From Phenylobacterium deserti (GTDB taxonomy: Bacteria > Pseudomonadota > Alphaproteobacteria > Caulobacterales > Caulobacteraceae), in the NCBI GenBank assembly GCA_943332615.1, contig CALQQB010000023.1, positions 1 through 54,604 on the forward strand: a stretch of DNA of 54,604 bases. Reading direction: 5' to 3'. This document shows positions 24,317-32,231 of this stretch, one piece after another. Both the position numbers and the translations under genes were made by a program. Within the stretch, counting starts at the first letter, position 1. Each line of letters opens with the position of its first letter. The notes under the pieces were generated by a model. The model was not told where the DNA came from. It searched no databases and was given only the letters and a program-made list of their open reading frames with translations.

Positions 24317-24331
24317 GCGACGAACAGTCTA
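24317..24331 (+). repeat. Third copy of the GCGACGAA..GTCTA word
   Basis: GCGACGAACAGTCTA differs at two positions from the right arm at 24222-24236 (GCGACGAATGGTCTA). It ends two bases before tRNA-Arg. Confidence 0.6.
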
Positions 24332-24333
24332 GA

Positions 24334-24410
24334 GCGCCCTTAGCTCAACCGGATAGAGCACCCGCCTTCTAAGCGGGCGGTTGCAGGTTCGAGTCCTGCA
24401 GGGCGCGCCA
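24334..24410 (+). tRNA. tRNA-Arg (anticodon TCT)
   Basis: 77 nt with encoded CCA. The acceptor GCGCCCT pairs with AGGGCGC, the D arm is AGCTCAACCGGATAGAGC, the anticodon arm is CCCGC-CTTCTAA-GCGGG (anticodon TCT, reads AGA/AGG), and the T arm is TGCAGGTTCGAGTCCTGCA. Confidence 0.96.
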
Positions 24411-24427
24411 ACCTCGCTGGAGTCGCA

Positions 24428-25198
24428 ATGGCCTGGACCCGCACCTACGAAGAGCCCGAGCCCCAGCGGGTGAACCGCTGGCTGGCCCAGAGCGGCGTCT
24501 GTTCGCGCCGCGAGGCCGAGGCGCTGATCGGGGAAGGGCTGGTCTATATCGACGGCGAGCGCGTCGAGGACGCCGGGCGCAAGATCCAGCCCGGCCAGAC
24601 GCTGACCCTGACTGACAAGGCCGAGGGGCGGCTGGAAGGCTTCACCGCCGTGCTGCACAAGCCCACCGGGGTGGTCTCGGGCCAGCCTGAGCCGGGCTAT
24701 ACGCCGGCGGTGAGGCTGCTGACGCGCGGCCGGCTGGTGGGCGAGAGCGTGACGATCCCCGACGTGCAGATGAGCCTGCCGCCTCTGGGCCGGCTGGACC
24801 TGGACAGTCACGGCCTGCTGATTCTCTCCAACGACGGGGTGCTGGCCAAGGCGGTGATCGGGCCGCAGTCGGAGCTCGACAAGGAATACGTCGTCCGCGT
24901 CGCCGGGCGGATCGATGAGCCGACGCTGGCGCGCCTGCGGCATGGGCTGGAACTGGACGGCCGGCAGCTGCGGCCCGCCAAGGTCACCGTGGTCGAGGGA
25001 CAGATCCTGCGGTTCGTGCTGAACGAGGGCCGCAACCGGCAGATTCGCCGGATGTGCGAGCTGGTCGGCCTACGGGTCATGGACCTGCTGCGGGTGCGGA
25101 TCGGGCCGCTGGACCTGGGCGACCTGCCAGAGGGCAAATGGCGCGTGCTGAGCGTGGCGGAGCGCGAGGCGATCATCGCAGCGTCTCAGGGCCGATAG
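24428..25198 (+). CDS. RsuA/RluF-type pseudouridine synthase
   Basis: A 256-residue RNA pseudouridine synthase. It has an N-terminal S4 domain (RVNRWLAQSGVCSRREAEAL) and the synthase domain with the catalytic Asp in LGRLDLDSHGLLILSNDG, then KEYVVRVAGRID and NEGRNRQIRRMCELVG. The insertion VSGQPEPGYTPAVRLL with no RluB-like C-terminal tail points to the RluF group (23S rRNA U2604), but RluB/E/RsuA targets cannot be excluded. It starts 18 bases behind tRNA-Arg and is perhaps co-transcribed with it. Confidence 0.9.
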   Translation: MAWTRTYEEPEPQRVNRWLAQSGVCSRREAEALIGEGLVYIDGERVEDAGRKIQPGQTLTLTDKAEGRLEGFTAVLHKPTGVVSGQPEPGYTPAVRLLTRGRLVGESVTIPDVQMSLPPLGRLDLDSHGLLILSNDGVLAKAVIGPQSELDKEYVVRVAGRIDEPTLARLRHGLELDGRQLRPAKVTVVEGQILRFVLNEGRNRQIRRMCELVGLRVMDLLRVRIGPLDLGDLPEGKWRVLSVAEREAIIAASQGR

Positions 25199-25208
25199 AT
25201 CCGCGTCG

Positions 25209-26060
25209 TTAGACGAGTGGCATCCGGTCCGCGTCGAGCGGGATCACCCAGTCGGCGCGTCCTGGCATCTCCTCCAGGATCCACCGCGTCAGGCGCTCGT
25301 AGTGCTCGACGAAGCGTCCGACGGCGTCGTCGGACATGCCGCCGCCGGTGCGGTCGCGCAGCTTGTGCTCCTGCTCGGTGCGCCAGGTGCGGACCACCTC
25401 GAACCCAGGCGCGGCGAGCAGGACCAGGGCGTCCAGGCGGTCGAACAGCGCCTGGTAGGGACCCGCGAGCTGGCGGTCCACGTAGCGACGCCAGCGGCCA
25501 TCGGCGTCATGCAGGTCTTCCAGCGCGTTGATCGGGCGGGCCAGCATGGCTTCGGGTTGCGGTCGGGCGCCGATGCACCAGCCTTCGAGGATCACCACGT
25601 CCAGCGGGCCCTGAACCTCGCGCCACGCGGCCTTGGGCCGGCGTTCGTCGAGCGCCTTGTCGAAGGCGGGCAGCCGGGTGAGGGCCGGCAGCGCCAGGCT
25701 GTCGAGCAGGGCGCAGGCCAGCGCCGCGTCGTGGGTCCCCGGCGGGCCGCGAACGGCCATCAGGGGGTGGACCTTGTCGGCAAGCCAGGCGCGCGCCTCG
25801 CCGCTGAGGTAGAAGTCGTCAAGGGAGACGGCGACGGCGTTCAGGCCTCCGCTGGCCAGCAACCTGACCGTGGCCGCAGCGATCGTCGATTTCCCGGAAC
25901 CCTGGGCGCCGCAGAGGCCGACGCAGACTGTGCGGCCAACGCGAGCGCGCAAAGCCCCCGCCCGCGCGGCCAGCGGTCGGCAGACCCGCTCCAATGTCAG
26001 GCGGAACGTCTCGGGCAGCCGCTCCTCGGCCAGGAAGGCGTCGAAGTCGGCGTCGCTCAC
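25209..26060 (-). CDS. D-glycerate 3-kinase-like P-loop kinase
   Basis: A 283-residue kinase from GTG 26060, overlapping the metC stop by four bases. It has a Walker A loop CVGLCGAQGSGKST, then SLDDFYLSGEARAWLA, HPLMAVRGPPGTHD and VILEGWCIGARPQ, the pattern of plant-type D-glycerate 3-kinase and yeast Tda10. It would make 3-phosphoglycerate from glycerate, feeding serine and cysteine synthesis. The substrate is inferred from family only. It is probably co-transcribed with metC. Confidence 0.75.
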   Translation of the reverse strand: MSDADFDAFLAEERLPETFRLTLERVCRPLAARAGALRARVGRTVCVGLCGAQGSGKSTIAAATVRLLASGGLNAVAVSLDDFYLSGEARAWLADKVHPLMAVRGPPGTHDAALACALLDSLALPALTRLPAFDKALDERRPKAAWREVQGPLDVVILEGWCIGARPQPEAMLARPINALEDLHDADGRWRRYVDRQLAGPYQALFDRLDALVLLAAPGFEVVRTWRTEQEHKLRDRTGGGMSDDAVGRFVEHYERLTRWILEEMPGRADWVIPLDADRMPLV

Positions 26061-27244
26061 CCGGCCAGCTTCGCGTAGGCGTCCAGGCCGGCGCGCAGGT
26101 CGGCGATCAGGTCGGCCGGCGCTTCCAGGCCGACATGCAGACGGATCAGCGGACCGCCGTAGTCGCGCTGGGTCTTGCGCGCTTTCAGCTGGGGATCGCA
26201 CCAGATCGCCAGGCTCTCGAATCCACCCCAGGAGAAGCCCAGGCCGAACACCTGCAGCGCATCCAGGAAGGCGTCCACCGCCGCCTGCGGCGCGGGCTTG
26301 AGCGTGAAGCCGAACAGGCCGCAGGCGCCGCTGAAGTCCCGGGCCCAGAGGTCATATCCCGGACAGCCGGGCAGGGCAGGGTGGTACATGGACGCCACCT
26401 CTGGCTGGTCTTGCAGCCACGCCGCCACCGCCAGGCCATTGGCGCCCTGTTTCTCCAGGCGGAGCGGCAGAGTGCGCAGGCCGCGCAACATGGCGTAGGC
26501 GTCCTCGCCGCTGACCGCCCAGCCCATGTGGTTGATGCCGTCGGCCAGGCGGCGCACCAACGCCGGATCGTTGGCGGCGACCGAGCCCATGAACACGTCG
26601 GAATGGCCGCCGACATATTTGGTCAGCGCCTGGATCGAGAGGTCGAGGCCGTGCGCCAGCGGCCGGAACAGCAGCCCCGCGCCCCAGGTGTTGTCCGCCG
26701 CCGTCAGGATGCCCCGGGCGCGGGCCAGGTCAGCCACGCGCGCCATGTCCTGCATCTCGAACGACAGCGACCCGGGGGTTTCCATCAGGATCAAGCGCGT
26801 GGCCGGCGCGGCGGAACTGACCAGCTCCTCGGGCGCGATGCGCGGGTCGAAGTAGTTCACGCCCACCCCGAAACGGCGCAAGACGTTGTCGCAGAACCGA
26901 CGGACGGGCTTGTAGACGTTGTCGACCACCAGCACCTCGTCGCCAGCCTTCAACAGGGCCAGCAGCGCGCCGGAGATGGCGGCGATGCCCGAGGGATAGA
27001 GAGTGACCCCCGCGGCCCCCTCCAACTCGCCCAGCGCGTCCTGCAGGGCGATCTGGGCGGAGAGGCCGCCCCGGCCATAGGTAAGGTAGTTAGCGTCGTC
27101 GTAGAGCGCCGCGGCGTTCGGCAGCAGCACCGTGGAGCCCTTCTGGATCGGCGGGCCGACGGTGCGGGCGAGGTCGCCCTTGACCTTGCCGGCGTGGATC
27201 AGGCGGGTCTCGTCGGAGCAATTCGGGGGCAGGCGGGGTGACAT
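26057..27244 (-). CDS. metC: Cystathionine beta-lyase
   Basis: PLP enzyme of trans-sulfuration that cleaves cystathionine to homocysteine. The 395-residue protein starts at ATG 27244 (MSPRLPPNCSDET); an upstream ATG at 27289 would add 15 unlikely residues. The PLP lysine is Lys209 in SIQALTKYVGGHSDV. Other landmarks are YGRGGLSAQIALQDAL, LYPSGIAAISGALLALL, DNVYKPVRRFCDNVL, ADNTWGAGLLFRPLAHG and GFGFSWGGFESL-like GLGFSWGGFESLA. These are of the metC type rather than metB. Confidence 0.9.
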   Translation of the reverse strand: MSPRLPPNCSDETRLIHAGKVKGDLARTVGPPIQKGSTVLLPNAAALYDDANYLTYGRGGLSAQIALQDALGELEGAAGVTLYPSGIAAISGALLALLKAGDEVLVVDNVYKPVRRFCDNVLRRFGVGVNYFDPRIAPEELVSSAAPATRLILMETPGSLSFEMQDMARVADLARARGILTAADNTWGAGLLFRPLAHGLDLSIQALTKYVGGHSDVFMGSVAANDPALVRRLADGINHMGWAVSGEDAYAMLRGLRTLPLRLEKQGANGLAVAAWLQDQPEVASMYHPALPGCPGYDLWARDFSGACGLFGFTLKPAPQAAVDAFLDALQVFGLGFSWGGFESLAIWCDPQLKARKTQRDYGGPLIRLHVGLEAPADLIADLRAGLDAYAKLAG

Positions 27245-27357
27245 GCGGGGTTGCGGGCCCAGGCGACACTGGCGAAAGTGCCATCCCACTTAGTGCCATC
27301 CCCATGGGGGCCTCAAGCCCTTCCGGGCTTCCCCCTGCTGGCTTCGAAGGAACAAAG

Positions 27358-28458
27358 ATGTCCCGCGAGCTCGCGGTGTTGGCGGCCATCGGCGTGATCC
27401 TCGCCGGCTGCACCGCGCCCAAGCCCGCGGCGAAGGGGCCGGCGGACGCGGCTGCCCCCAAGGCAACGGCCACCGATCCAGGCTATCGGCCGGCGAAGAG
27501 CCCGACCCTGGAGGCAGTGCGCAAGCGCGGCTCCTTGGCCTGCGGCGTCCATCCGGGCCTGCCCGGGTTCGCCTTGCCGGACGCGCGCGGTGCCTGGCGC
27601 GGGTTCGATGTCGATGTCTGCCGCGCCGTGGCCGCCGCCGTGCTGGGCGACGCTTCGAGGGTGCGCTTCACGACCGTGGACGCCCAGGATCGCTTCGGCC
27701 CGCTGCAGAAGGGCCAGATCGATATCCTCAGCCGCAACACCTCGGAGACCTTCGCCCGCGACGCCGGCCTGCGCGTGACCTTCCCGGTGATCACCTACTA
27801 TGACGGCCAGGGCTTTCTGGCGCGCAAGGCCCTGGGCCTGGGCAGCGCCGAGGAACTGGCAGGCGCCCGCATCTGCATCCAGCAGGGAACCGCCAGCGCC
27901 GGGAACCTCGAGGACTGGTTCCGCGCCCGCGGCGTCCGCTATCGGGCGGTCATGGCCGAGAGCGAGGCCCAGGCCCGCCAGTTCTACGAGAATGAGACCT
28001 GCGACGTCTTCACGGCCGACGTCTCGGCGCTGGCCGGCTCCCGCTCGCTGCTGTCGAACCCGGGCGCCCACGTCATCCTGCCGGAGGTGATCTCCAAGGA
28101 GCCGCTCGGGCCGGTCGTGCGCCAGGATGACCCGGCCTGGGCCAACATCGTCCGCTGGACGGTCTATGCCACCTTGGCGGCTGAGGAACTGGGCCTGTCG
28201 TCGCGGACGGTGGAGCGGGCCCGCGAGACCGCCACCGATCCCGAGACGCGGCGCCTGCTGGGCCTGGACGGCGACCTGGGCGCGCTGCTGGGGTTGAAGT
28301 CCGACTGGGCCTATCAGGTGATCCGGCAGGTGGGGCCGTACAACGAGGTCTTCCAGCGCGATCTGGGTCCTGACTCCGCCCTGCGCCTGGACCGCGGGCT
28401 GAACGCCCTCTGGAACGCGCCCAAGCCGGGTCTGATGTATCCGCCGCCGCTGCGGTAG
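27358..28458 (+). CDS. Solute-binding lipoprotein of amino-acid ABC type
   Basis: A 366-residue periplasmic binding protein of SBP family 3. The lipobox ILAGC (Cys18) anchors it to the membrane. After a Pro/Ala linker, the binding core begins with LEAVRKRGSLACGVHPGLPG, GFDVDVCRAVAAAVLGD and GQIDILSRNTSETF, with the usual FPVITYYDGQGFLARK hinge. It resembles the AapJ-type general amino-acid binding protein. No permease or ATPase gene is near, so it is an orphan here; it may serve a transporter elsewhere. AAGG lies 9 bases before ATG. Confidence 0.87.
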   Translation: MSRELAVLAAIGVILAGCTAPKPAAKGPADAAAPKATATDPGYRPAKSPTLEAVRKRGSLACGVHPGLPGFALPDARGAWRGFDVDVCRAVAAAVLGDASRVRFTTVDAQDRFGPLQKGQIDILSRNTSETFARDAGLRVTFPVITYYDGQGFLARKALGLGSAEELAGARICIQQGTASAGNLEDWFRARGVRYRAVMAESEAQARQFYENETCDVFTADVSALAGSRSLLSNPGAHVILPEVISKEPLGPVVRQDDPAWANIVRWTVYATLAAEELGLSSRTVERARETATDPETRRLLGLDGDLGALLGLKSDWAYQVIRQVGPYNEVFQRDLGPDSALRLDRGLNALWNAPKPGLMYPPPLR

Positions 28459-28459
28459 C

Positions 28460-28957
28460 TCAGAGGTCTAGGATCATGGCGCAGCGGTCCTTGAGACCGG
28501 AGCTGGCCTCGTACATCAGCCGCTGGCGGATGACAGCCGGCGCATCCTCGGCCGGCCAGTCCCGAAAGCCGAAGGCGGCGTAGAACGGGGCGTTGAACGG
28601 CACCGATCGGAAGGTGGTCAGGCTGAGGCTGGCGAAACCCTCGACGCGGGCCCAGTCGCGTACGATCGCCAGCATGCGCCGACCGAGGCCTTGGTCCTGC
28701 TGATCCTGGGCGACTGCGAACTCGTCGATATGCAGACGACCGTCCTCACCATGCGCGCCGAGGAAAGCCACCACCGCGCCGTCGGCTTCGGCGACCCAAA
28801 GGGTCCCAGCCTGCTGGCGGCCCCGCCAGTCCTCCGGGGGTGTGAAGTCGGTGAACACGCGGTCTGGCACGTCGCGGCCGGCGAAGCTCTCCGCGGCGGA
28901 GAGTTCGACTCGGGGGAGTTCCGAAAGGTCGGATTCGCGGGCGAGGCGGATTTCGAT
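28460..28957 (-). CDS. GNAT acetyltransferase with probable ATC start
   Basis: The frame directly after the sseA stop reads IEIRLARESDLSELPRVE, the usual first strand and helix of a GNAT domain, then [40 protein letters not shown] (motif A) and PFNAPFYAAFGFRDWP (motif B). There is no ATG, GTG or TTG before the motif. The first possible codon in the right place is ATC 28957, with GGAG (28966-28969) eight bases before it. The GTG at 28870 would delete the first 29 residues. A point change from ATG, ATC initiation, or readthrough of the single TGA from sseA are all open. 165 residues from ATC. Confidence 0.65.
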   Translation of the reverse strand: MEIRLARESDLSELPRVELSAAESFAGRDVPDRVFTDFTPPEDWRGRQQAGTLWVAEADGAVVAFLGAHGEDGRLHIDEFAVAQDQQDQGLGRRMLAIVRDWARVEGFASLSLTTFRSVPFNAPFYAAFGFRDWPAEDAPAVIRQRLMYEASSGLKDRCAMILDL

Positions 28958-28960
28958 GGA

Positions 28961-29812
28961 TCAGGCTCCGGTGACGACGGCGGTGTCGGTTCGGCCGCCC
29001 CACTCGGTCCACGACCCGTCGTAGACCGCCACATCGAAGCGGCCGAGCCGGGCCAGGGCCAGGGCCAGGACCGAGGCGGTGACCCCGGAGCCGCAGGTCG
29101 TAACGATGGGCTGGCGCAGATCGATGTGCGCGAAGGCCGCGGCAAGGTCGATGGCGGACTTCAACGTCCCGTTCTCGCCCACCACCAGGTTGAACGGCAG
29201 GTTCAGCGCGCCGGGCATGTGGCCGGAGCGCAGGCTGGCGCGCGGCTCGGGCGCCTCGGCCGTGAAGCGGGCGGCCGACCGGGCGTCCACCACCTGGGCC
29301 GTGCGGTGGGCGAGCGCCTCGGTGACGCCCGCAAGGTCTGTGACCAGGCGCTGATCGAACAGCGGCGCGACCGTGACCGGCGTCGGCGTCGGCGTCGGCT
29401 CCGTGGTCTCGATCGGCCGGCCCTCGGCGCGCCAGGTTCTCAGGCCGCCATCGAGGACGAAAACGTTCGGGTAGCCCATCACCCGCAGCGTCCACCACAC
29501 CCGGGGCGCAGAGTAGATGCCGTGGGCGTCGTAGACGACGATGATCGCCTCGCGCGCCAGCCCCAGCGCGCCGGCGGCTTCGGCGAAGGCCTCTGGTGTC
29601 GGCAGCATGTGGGGCAGGTCGGTGTCAGGGTCGGCGATGGCGTTGATGTCGAAGAACACCGCGCCGGGGATATGGCCCGAGACGTAGCTGTCGCGGCCGT
29701 GGCCGGACTGGCCGACCAGGGGCAGGGTTGCGTCCACGATGCGGACACCTGGGTCGCCCAGGCGTTCAGCCAGCCAGGCGGTGCTGACGAGGGGATCGAC
29801 TAATCCAGCCAT
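28961..29812 (-). CDS. sseA: 3-mercaptopyruvate sulfurtransferase
   Basis: A two-rhodanese-domain sulfurtransferase of 283 residues. The first domain has VDATLPL, GHIPGAVFFD and DAHGIYSAPRVWW. The second has the active loop CGSGVTA with Cys240, whose sequence is of the mercaptopyruvate type (thiosulfate type would be CRxGxx). A Pro-Thr run (PTPTPTP) from a GACGCC repeat links the two. It overlaps cysK by 13 bases, and its stop lies four bases before the GNAT frame. Role: sulfur transfer and cysteine metabolism. Confidence 0.9.
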   Translation of the reverse strand: MAGLVDPLVSTAWLAERLGDPGVRIVDATLPLVGQSGHGRDSYVSGHIPGAVFFDINAIADPDTDLPHMLPTPEAFAEAAGALGLAREAIIVVYDAHGIYSAPRVWWTLRVMGYPNVFVLDGGLRTWRAEGRPIETTEPTPTPTPVTVAPLFDQRLVTDLAGVTEALAHRTAQVVDARSAARFTAEAPEPRASLRSGHMPGALNLPFNLVVGENGTLKSAIDLAAAFAHIDLRQPIVTTCGSGVTASVLALALARLGRFDVAVYDGSWTEWGGRTDTAVVTGA

Positions 29813-30801
29813 GGCGGAACCGGCAGGCCTTTCTCGCGCAGGAATGCGGGGTTGAAGACCTTGGACTGATAGCGTTGTCCGTGGTCGCAGAGCAGGGTGA
29901 CGATGGTGTGGCCGGGGCCCAGGTCCTTGGCCATGCGGATGGCGCCGGCGACGTTGACGCCGGTCGAGCCGCCCATGACCAGGCCCTCGAACGCCATCAG
30001 GTCGAATATCGTCAGCAGCATCTCCTCGTCGGAGATCCGGTAGGCGTGGTCGATGGCGAGGCCTTGCAGGTTGGCGGTGATCCGGCCCTGACCGATGCCC
30101 TCGCTGATCGAGGAGCCTTCCGACTTCAGCTCGCCCTCGGTGTAGTAGGCGTAGAGCGCCGCGCCGTACGGGTCGGCCAGGCCGATCTTCACGCTCGGAT
30201 TGTGCGCGCGGAGCGCCTGGGCCACCCCGGCCAGGGTGCCGCCCGAGCCCACCGCGCTGATGAAGCCGTCCACCCTGCCGTCGGTCTGCCGCCAGATCTC
30301 CGGGCCAGTGCCCTGCACGTGGGCCTCGCGGTTGGCGAGGTTGTCGAACTGGTTGGCCCAGACCGCGCCCGCGGGCTCTCTGGCGTCAAGTTCCGCCGCC
30401 AGCCGCCCGGAATACTTCACGTAATTCATTTCGTTGGAATAAGGGACCGCGTCCACCTCGACCAGCTCGGCGCCGAACAGCCGGATGGCGTCCTTCTTCT
30501 CCTGGCTCTGGGTGCGCGGGATGACGATGGTGCATTTGTAGCCCAGCGCCTTGCCGACCATCGCCAGGCCGATGCCGGTGTTGCCGGCCGTGCCCTCGAC
30601 GATGCGGCCGCCGGGCCGCAGCAGGCCCCGCTGTTCGGCGTCGCGGACGATGTAGAGCGCCGCCCTGTCCTTCACCGACTGGCCCGGGTTCATGAACTCG
30701 GCCTTGGCGAGGATCTCGCAGCCGGTCATCGCGCTAGCGCGGTTCAGGCGGATGAGCGGGGTGTTCCCGATGGCGTCGAGAACCGAGCTGGCGATTTGCA
30801 T
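29800..30801 (-). CDS. cysK: Cysteine synthase (O-acetylserine sulfhydrylase)
   Basis: PLP enzyme joining sulfide and O-acetylserine. The 333-residue protein has Lys44 in NPGQSVKDRAALY. The substrate loop is EGTAGNTGIGL instead of the usual EPTSGNTGIAL, and it has VGSGGTLAGVAQAL and MGGSTGVNVAGAIRMA. It has the internal PYSNEMNYVKYSGRLAAE and a C-terminal YQSKVFNPAFLREKGLPVP. These place it in the group with fungal and alphaproteobacterial cysteine synthases. It heads the cysK-sseA-GNAT group. Confidence 0.9.
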   Translation of the reverse strand: MQIASSVLDAIGNTPLIRLNRASAMTGCEILAKAEFMNPGQSVKDRAALYIVRDAEQRGLLRPGGRIVEGTAGNTGIGLAMVGKALGYKCTIVIPRTQSQEKKDAIRLFGAELVEVDAVPYSNEMNYVKYSGRLAAELDAREPAGAVWANQFDNLANREAHVQGTGPEIWRQTDGRVDGFISAVGSGGTLAGVAQALRAHNPSVKIGLADPYGAALYAYYTEGELKSEGSSISEGIGQGRITANLQGLAIDHAYRISDEEMLLTIFDLMAFEGLVMGGSTGVNVAGAIRMAKDLGPGHTIVTLLCDHGQRYQSKVFNPAFLREKGLPVPPWLD

Positions 30802-30847
30802 GGCCGCCTACTTAAGGAAGCCGGTCGCGCTCGAACAGGGGGTCAGG

Positions 30848-32053
30848 TCAAGCTTTGGCGAGGTTGAGCTGGACCACGTCGGTCCGCTCGGTGCGGAAGC
30901 CGGCCTCGCAGTAGCTGAGATAGAAGCGCCACAGCTTGCGGAACCGCTCATCGAAGCCGAGGTGCTTGATCTCATCCCAGGCCGCGTCGAAGCGCACGCC
31001 CCATTCGGCCAGGGTGTCGGCGTAGTTGACGCCGAAGCGGCTGATCCCGGCCCAGCTGAGGCCGGCCCGGTCGGTCTCGGCCTTCAAGCGCTCCTCCGAG
31101 GGCAGCATCCCGCCCGGGAAGATGTATTTCTGGATGAAGTCGGGCGTGCGGCGGTAGTGGTCGAACAGTTCGTCGCGGATGGTGATGATCTGCAGGCCGG
31201 CGATGCCGCCCGCCGGCAGGCTCTCGCGGATCTTGTCGAAGTAGGTGGGCCAGTACTGCTCGCCCACCGCCTCGAACATCTCGATGGAGGCCACGCGGTC
31301 GAACTGGCCGTCGACGTCGCGATAATCGACCAGGCGGATATCGGCCCGCTCGTTCAGGCCCTCCTTGAAAATCCGCGCCTTGGCGAACTTGAACTGTTCT
31401 TCGGAGATGGTGATGGCGGTGACCTTGGCGCCGACCTCCTTCGCCGCGAACTCCGCGAACCCGCCCCAGCCACAGCCGATCTCCAGCACATGGTGGTCGG
31501 GGTGCAGGAACATGCCCTCGCACAGCGTCTGATATTTCCGCTGCTGAGCCTCGGCCAGCAATTCGCCCGGCTTCGCATAGATGGCCGCCGAATAGGTCAT
31601 CGTCGGGTCCAGCCAGCGAGAATAGAAAGCGTTGCCCAGGTCGTAGTGGGCGTGGATGTTCTTCTTGGACCCCAGGCGGCTGTTTCCGCGCAGGGCATGC
31701 TGGATCAGGTTGACCAGGGCCATGCAGGGATTGCCGAACGCCACGCGCTCGAAGCGGGCGAAGTTCGACGCCAGCACCTGCAGCAGGATTGACAGGTTGG
31801 GCGTGTCCCACTCGCCGGCCATGTAGCCTTCGCCAAAGCCGATGGTCCCGGTCGCCATGGTGCGACGCATGAAATTGTAGTCGTGGATCAGGAGCTCGGC
31901 TTCCGGTCCCGGCTCGGCGCCCTCGAGGCGAATCTTGCGACCATCAGGCAGGACAAACGTCATCACGCCCACGGCCCAGTTCTGGACAATCGACCGCGCC
32001 GCGGCGCGGAATGTGAGCGGTGTGCCGCCAAGGTCCCGCGAACTCACGCTCAT
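30848..32053 (-). CDS. cfa: Cyclopropane-fatty-acyl-phospholipid synthase
   Basis: SAM-dependent enzyme that adds a methylene bridge to unsaturated phospholipid chains. The 401-residue protein starts at ATG 32053, behind a GGGGAT site; an upstream frame to 32233 is unlikely. The SAM loop is LEIGCGWGGFAEFAAKEVGA, and the cfa signatures HAHYDLGNAFYSRWLDPTMTYS, MFEAVGEQYW and QKYIFPGGMLPS are present. It belongs to the group with N-terminal YMAGEWDTPNL motif. It is divergent from kdsA over 178 bases. Confidence 0.93.
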   Translation of the reverse strand: MSVSSRDLGGTPLTFRAAARSIVQNWAVGVMTFVLPDGRKIRLEGAEPGPEAELLIHDYNFMRRTMATGTIGFGEGYMAGEWDTPNLSILLQVLASNFARFERVAFGNPCMALVNLIQHALRGNSRLGSKKNIHAHYDLGNAFYSRWLDPTMTYSAAIYAKPGELLAEAQQRKYQTLCEGMFLHPDHHVLEIGCGWGGFAEFAAKEVGAKVTAITISEEQFKFAKARIFKEGLNERADIRLVDYRDVDGQFDRVASIEMFEAVGEQYWPTYFDKIRESLPAGGIAGLQIITIRDELFDHYRRTPDFIQKYIFPGGMLPSEERLKAETDRAGLSWAGISRFGVNYADTLAEWGVRFDAAWDEIKHLGFDERFRKLWRFYLSYCEAGFRTERTDVVQLNLAKA

Positions 32054-32231
32054 TACGTACCATCCCCCAGACCTGGGCTTCGAACATAACACCGAAGCGG
32101 TCTCGCCCGGCGCCATTTGACGGATCAGGATACGGGCCGCAAGGGGTGGGGGAGGCGCCGGGGCCGTGATTAAGGTTGAGAAGCCCGCTCTCGCGCGCCA
32201 TTGAGCGGCCGTTGCCTGCCAAAGGAGCCCC

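Noticed and set aside
24329..24943. Minus-strand frame ending CRTRTCNRPLRRRVLYPVELRAL-like
   Set aside because: False translation of tRNA-Arg(TCT) and antisense of the pseudouridine synthase.
27301..27345. AAGCCC-TTCC-GGGCTT hairpin before the solute-binding lipoprotein
   Set aside because: Could be a leader structure, but it is short, close to chance in this GC content, and has no supporting signal.
29395..29420. GACGCC/GGCGTC short tandem repeat in sseA
   Set aside because: It encodes a Thr-Pro linker between the rhodanese domains and is an ordinary coding repeat.
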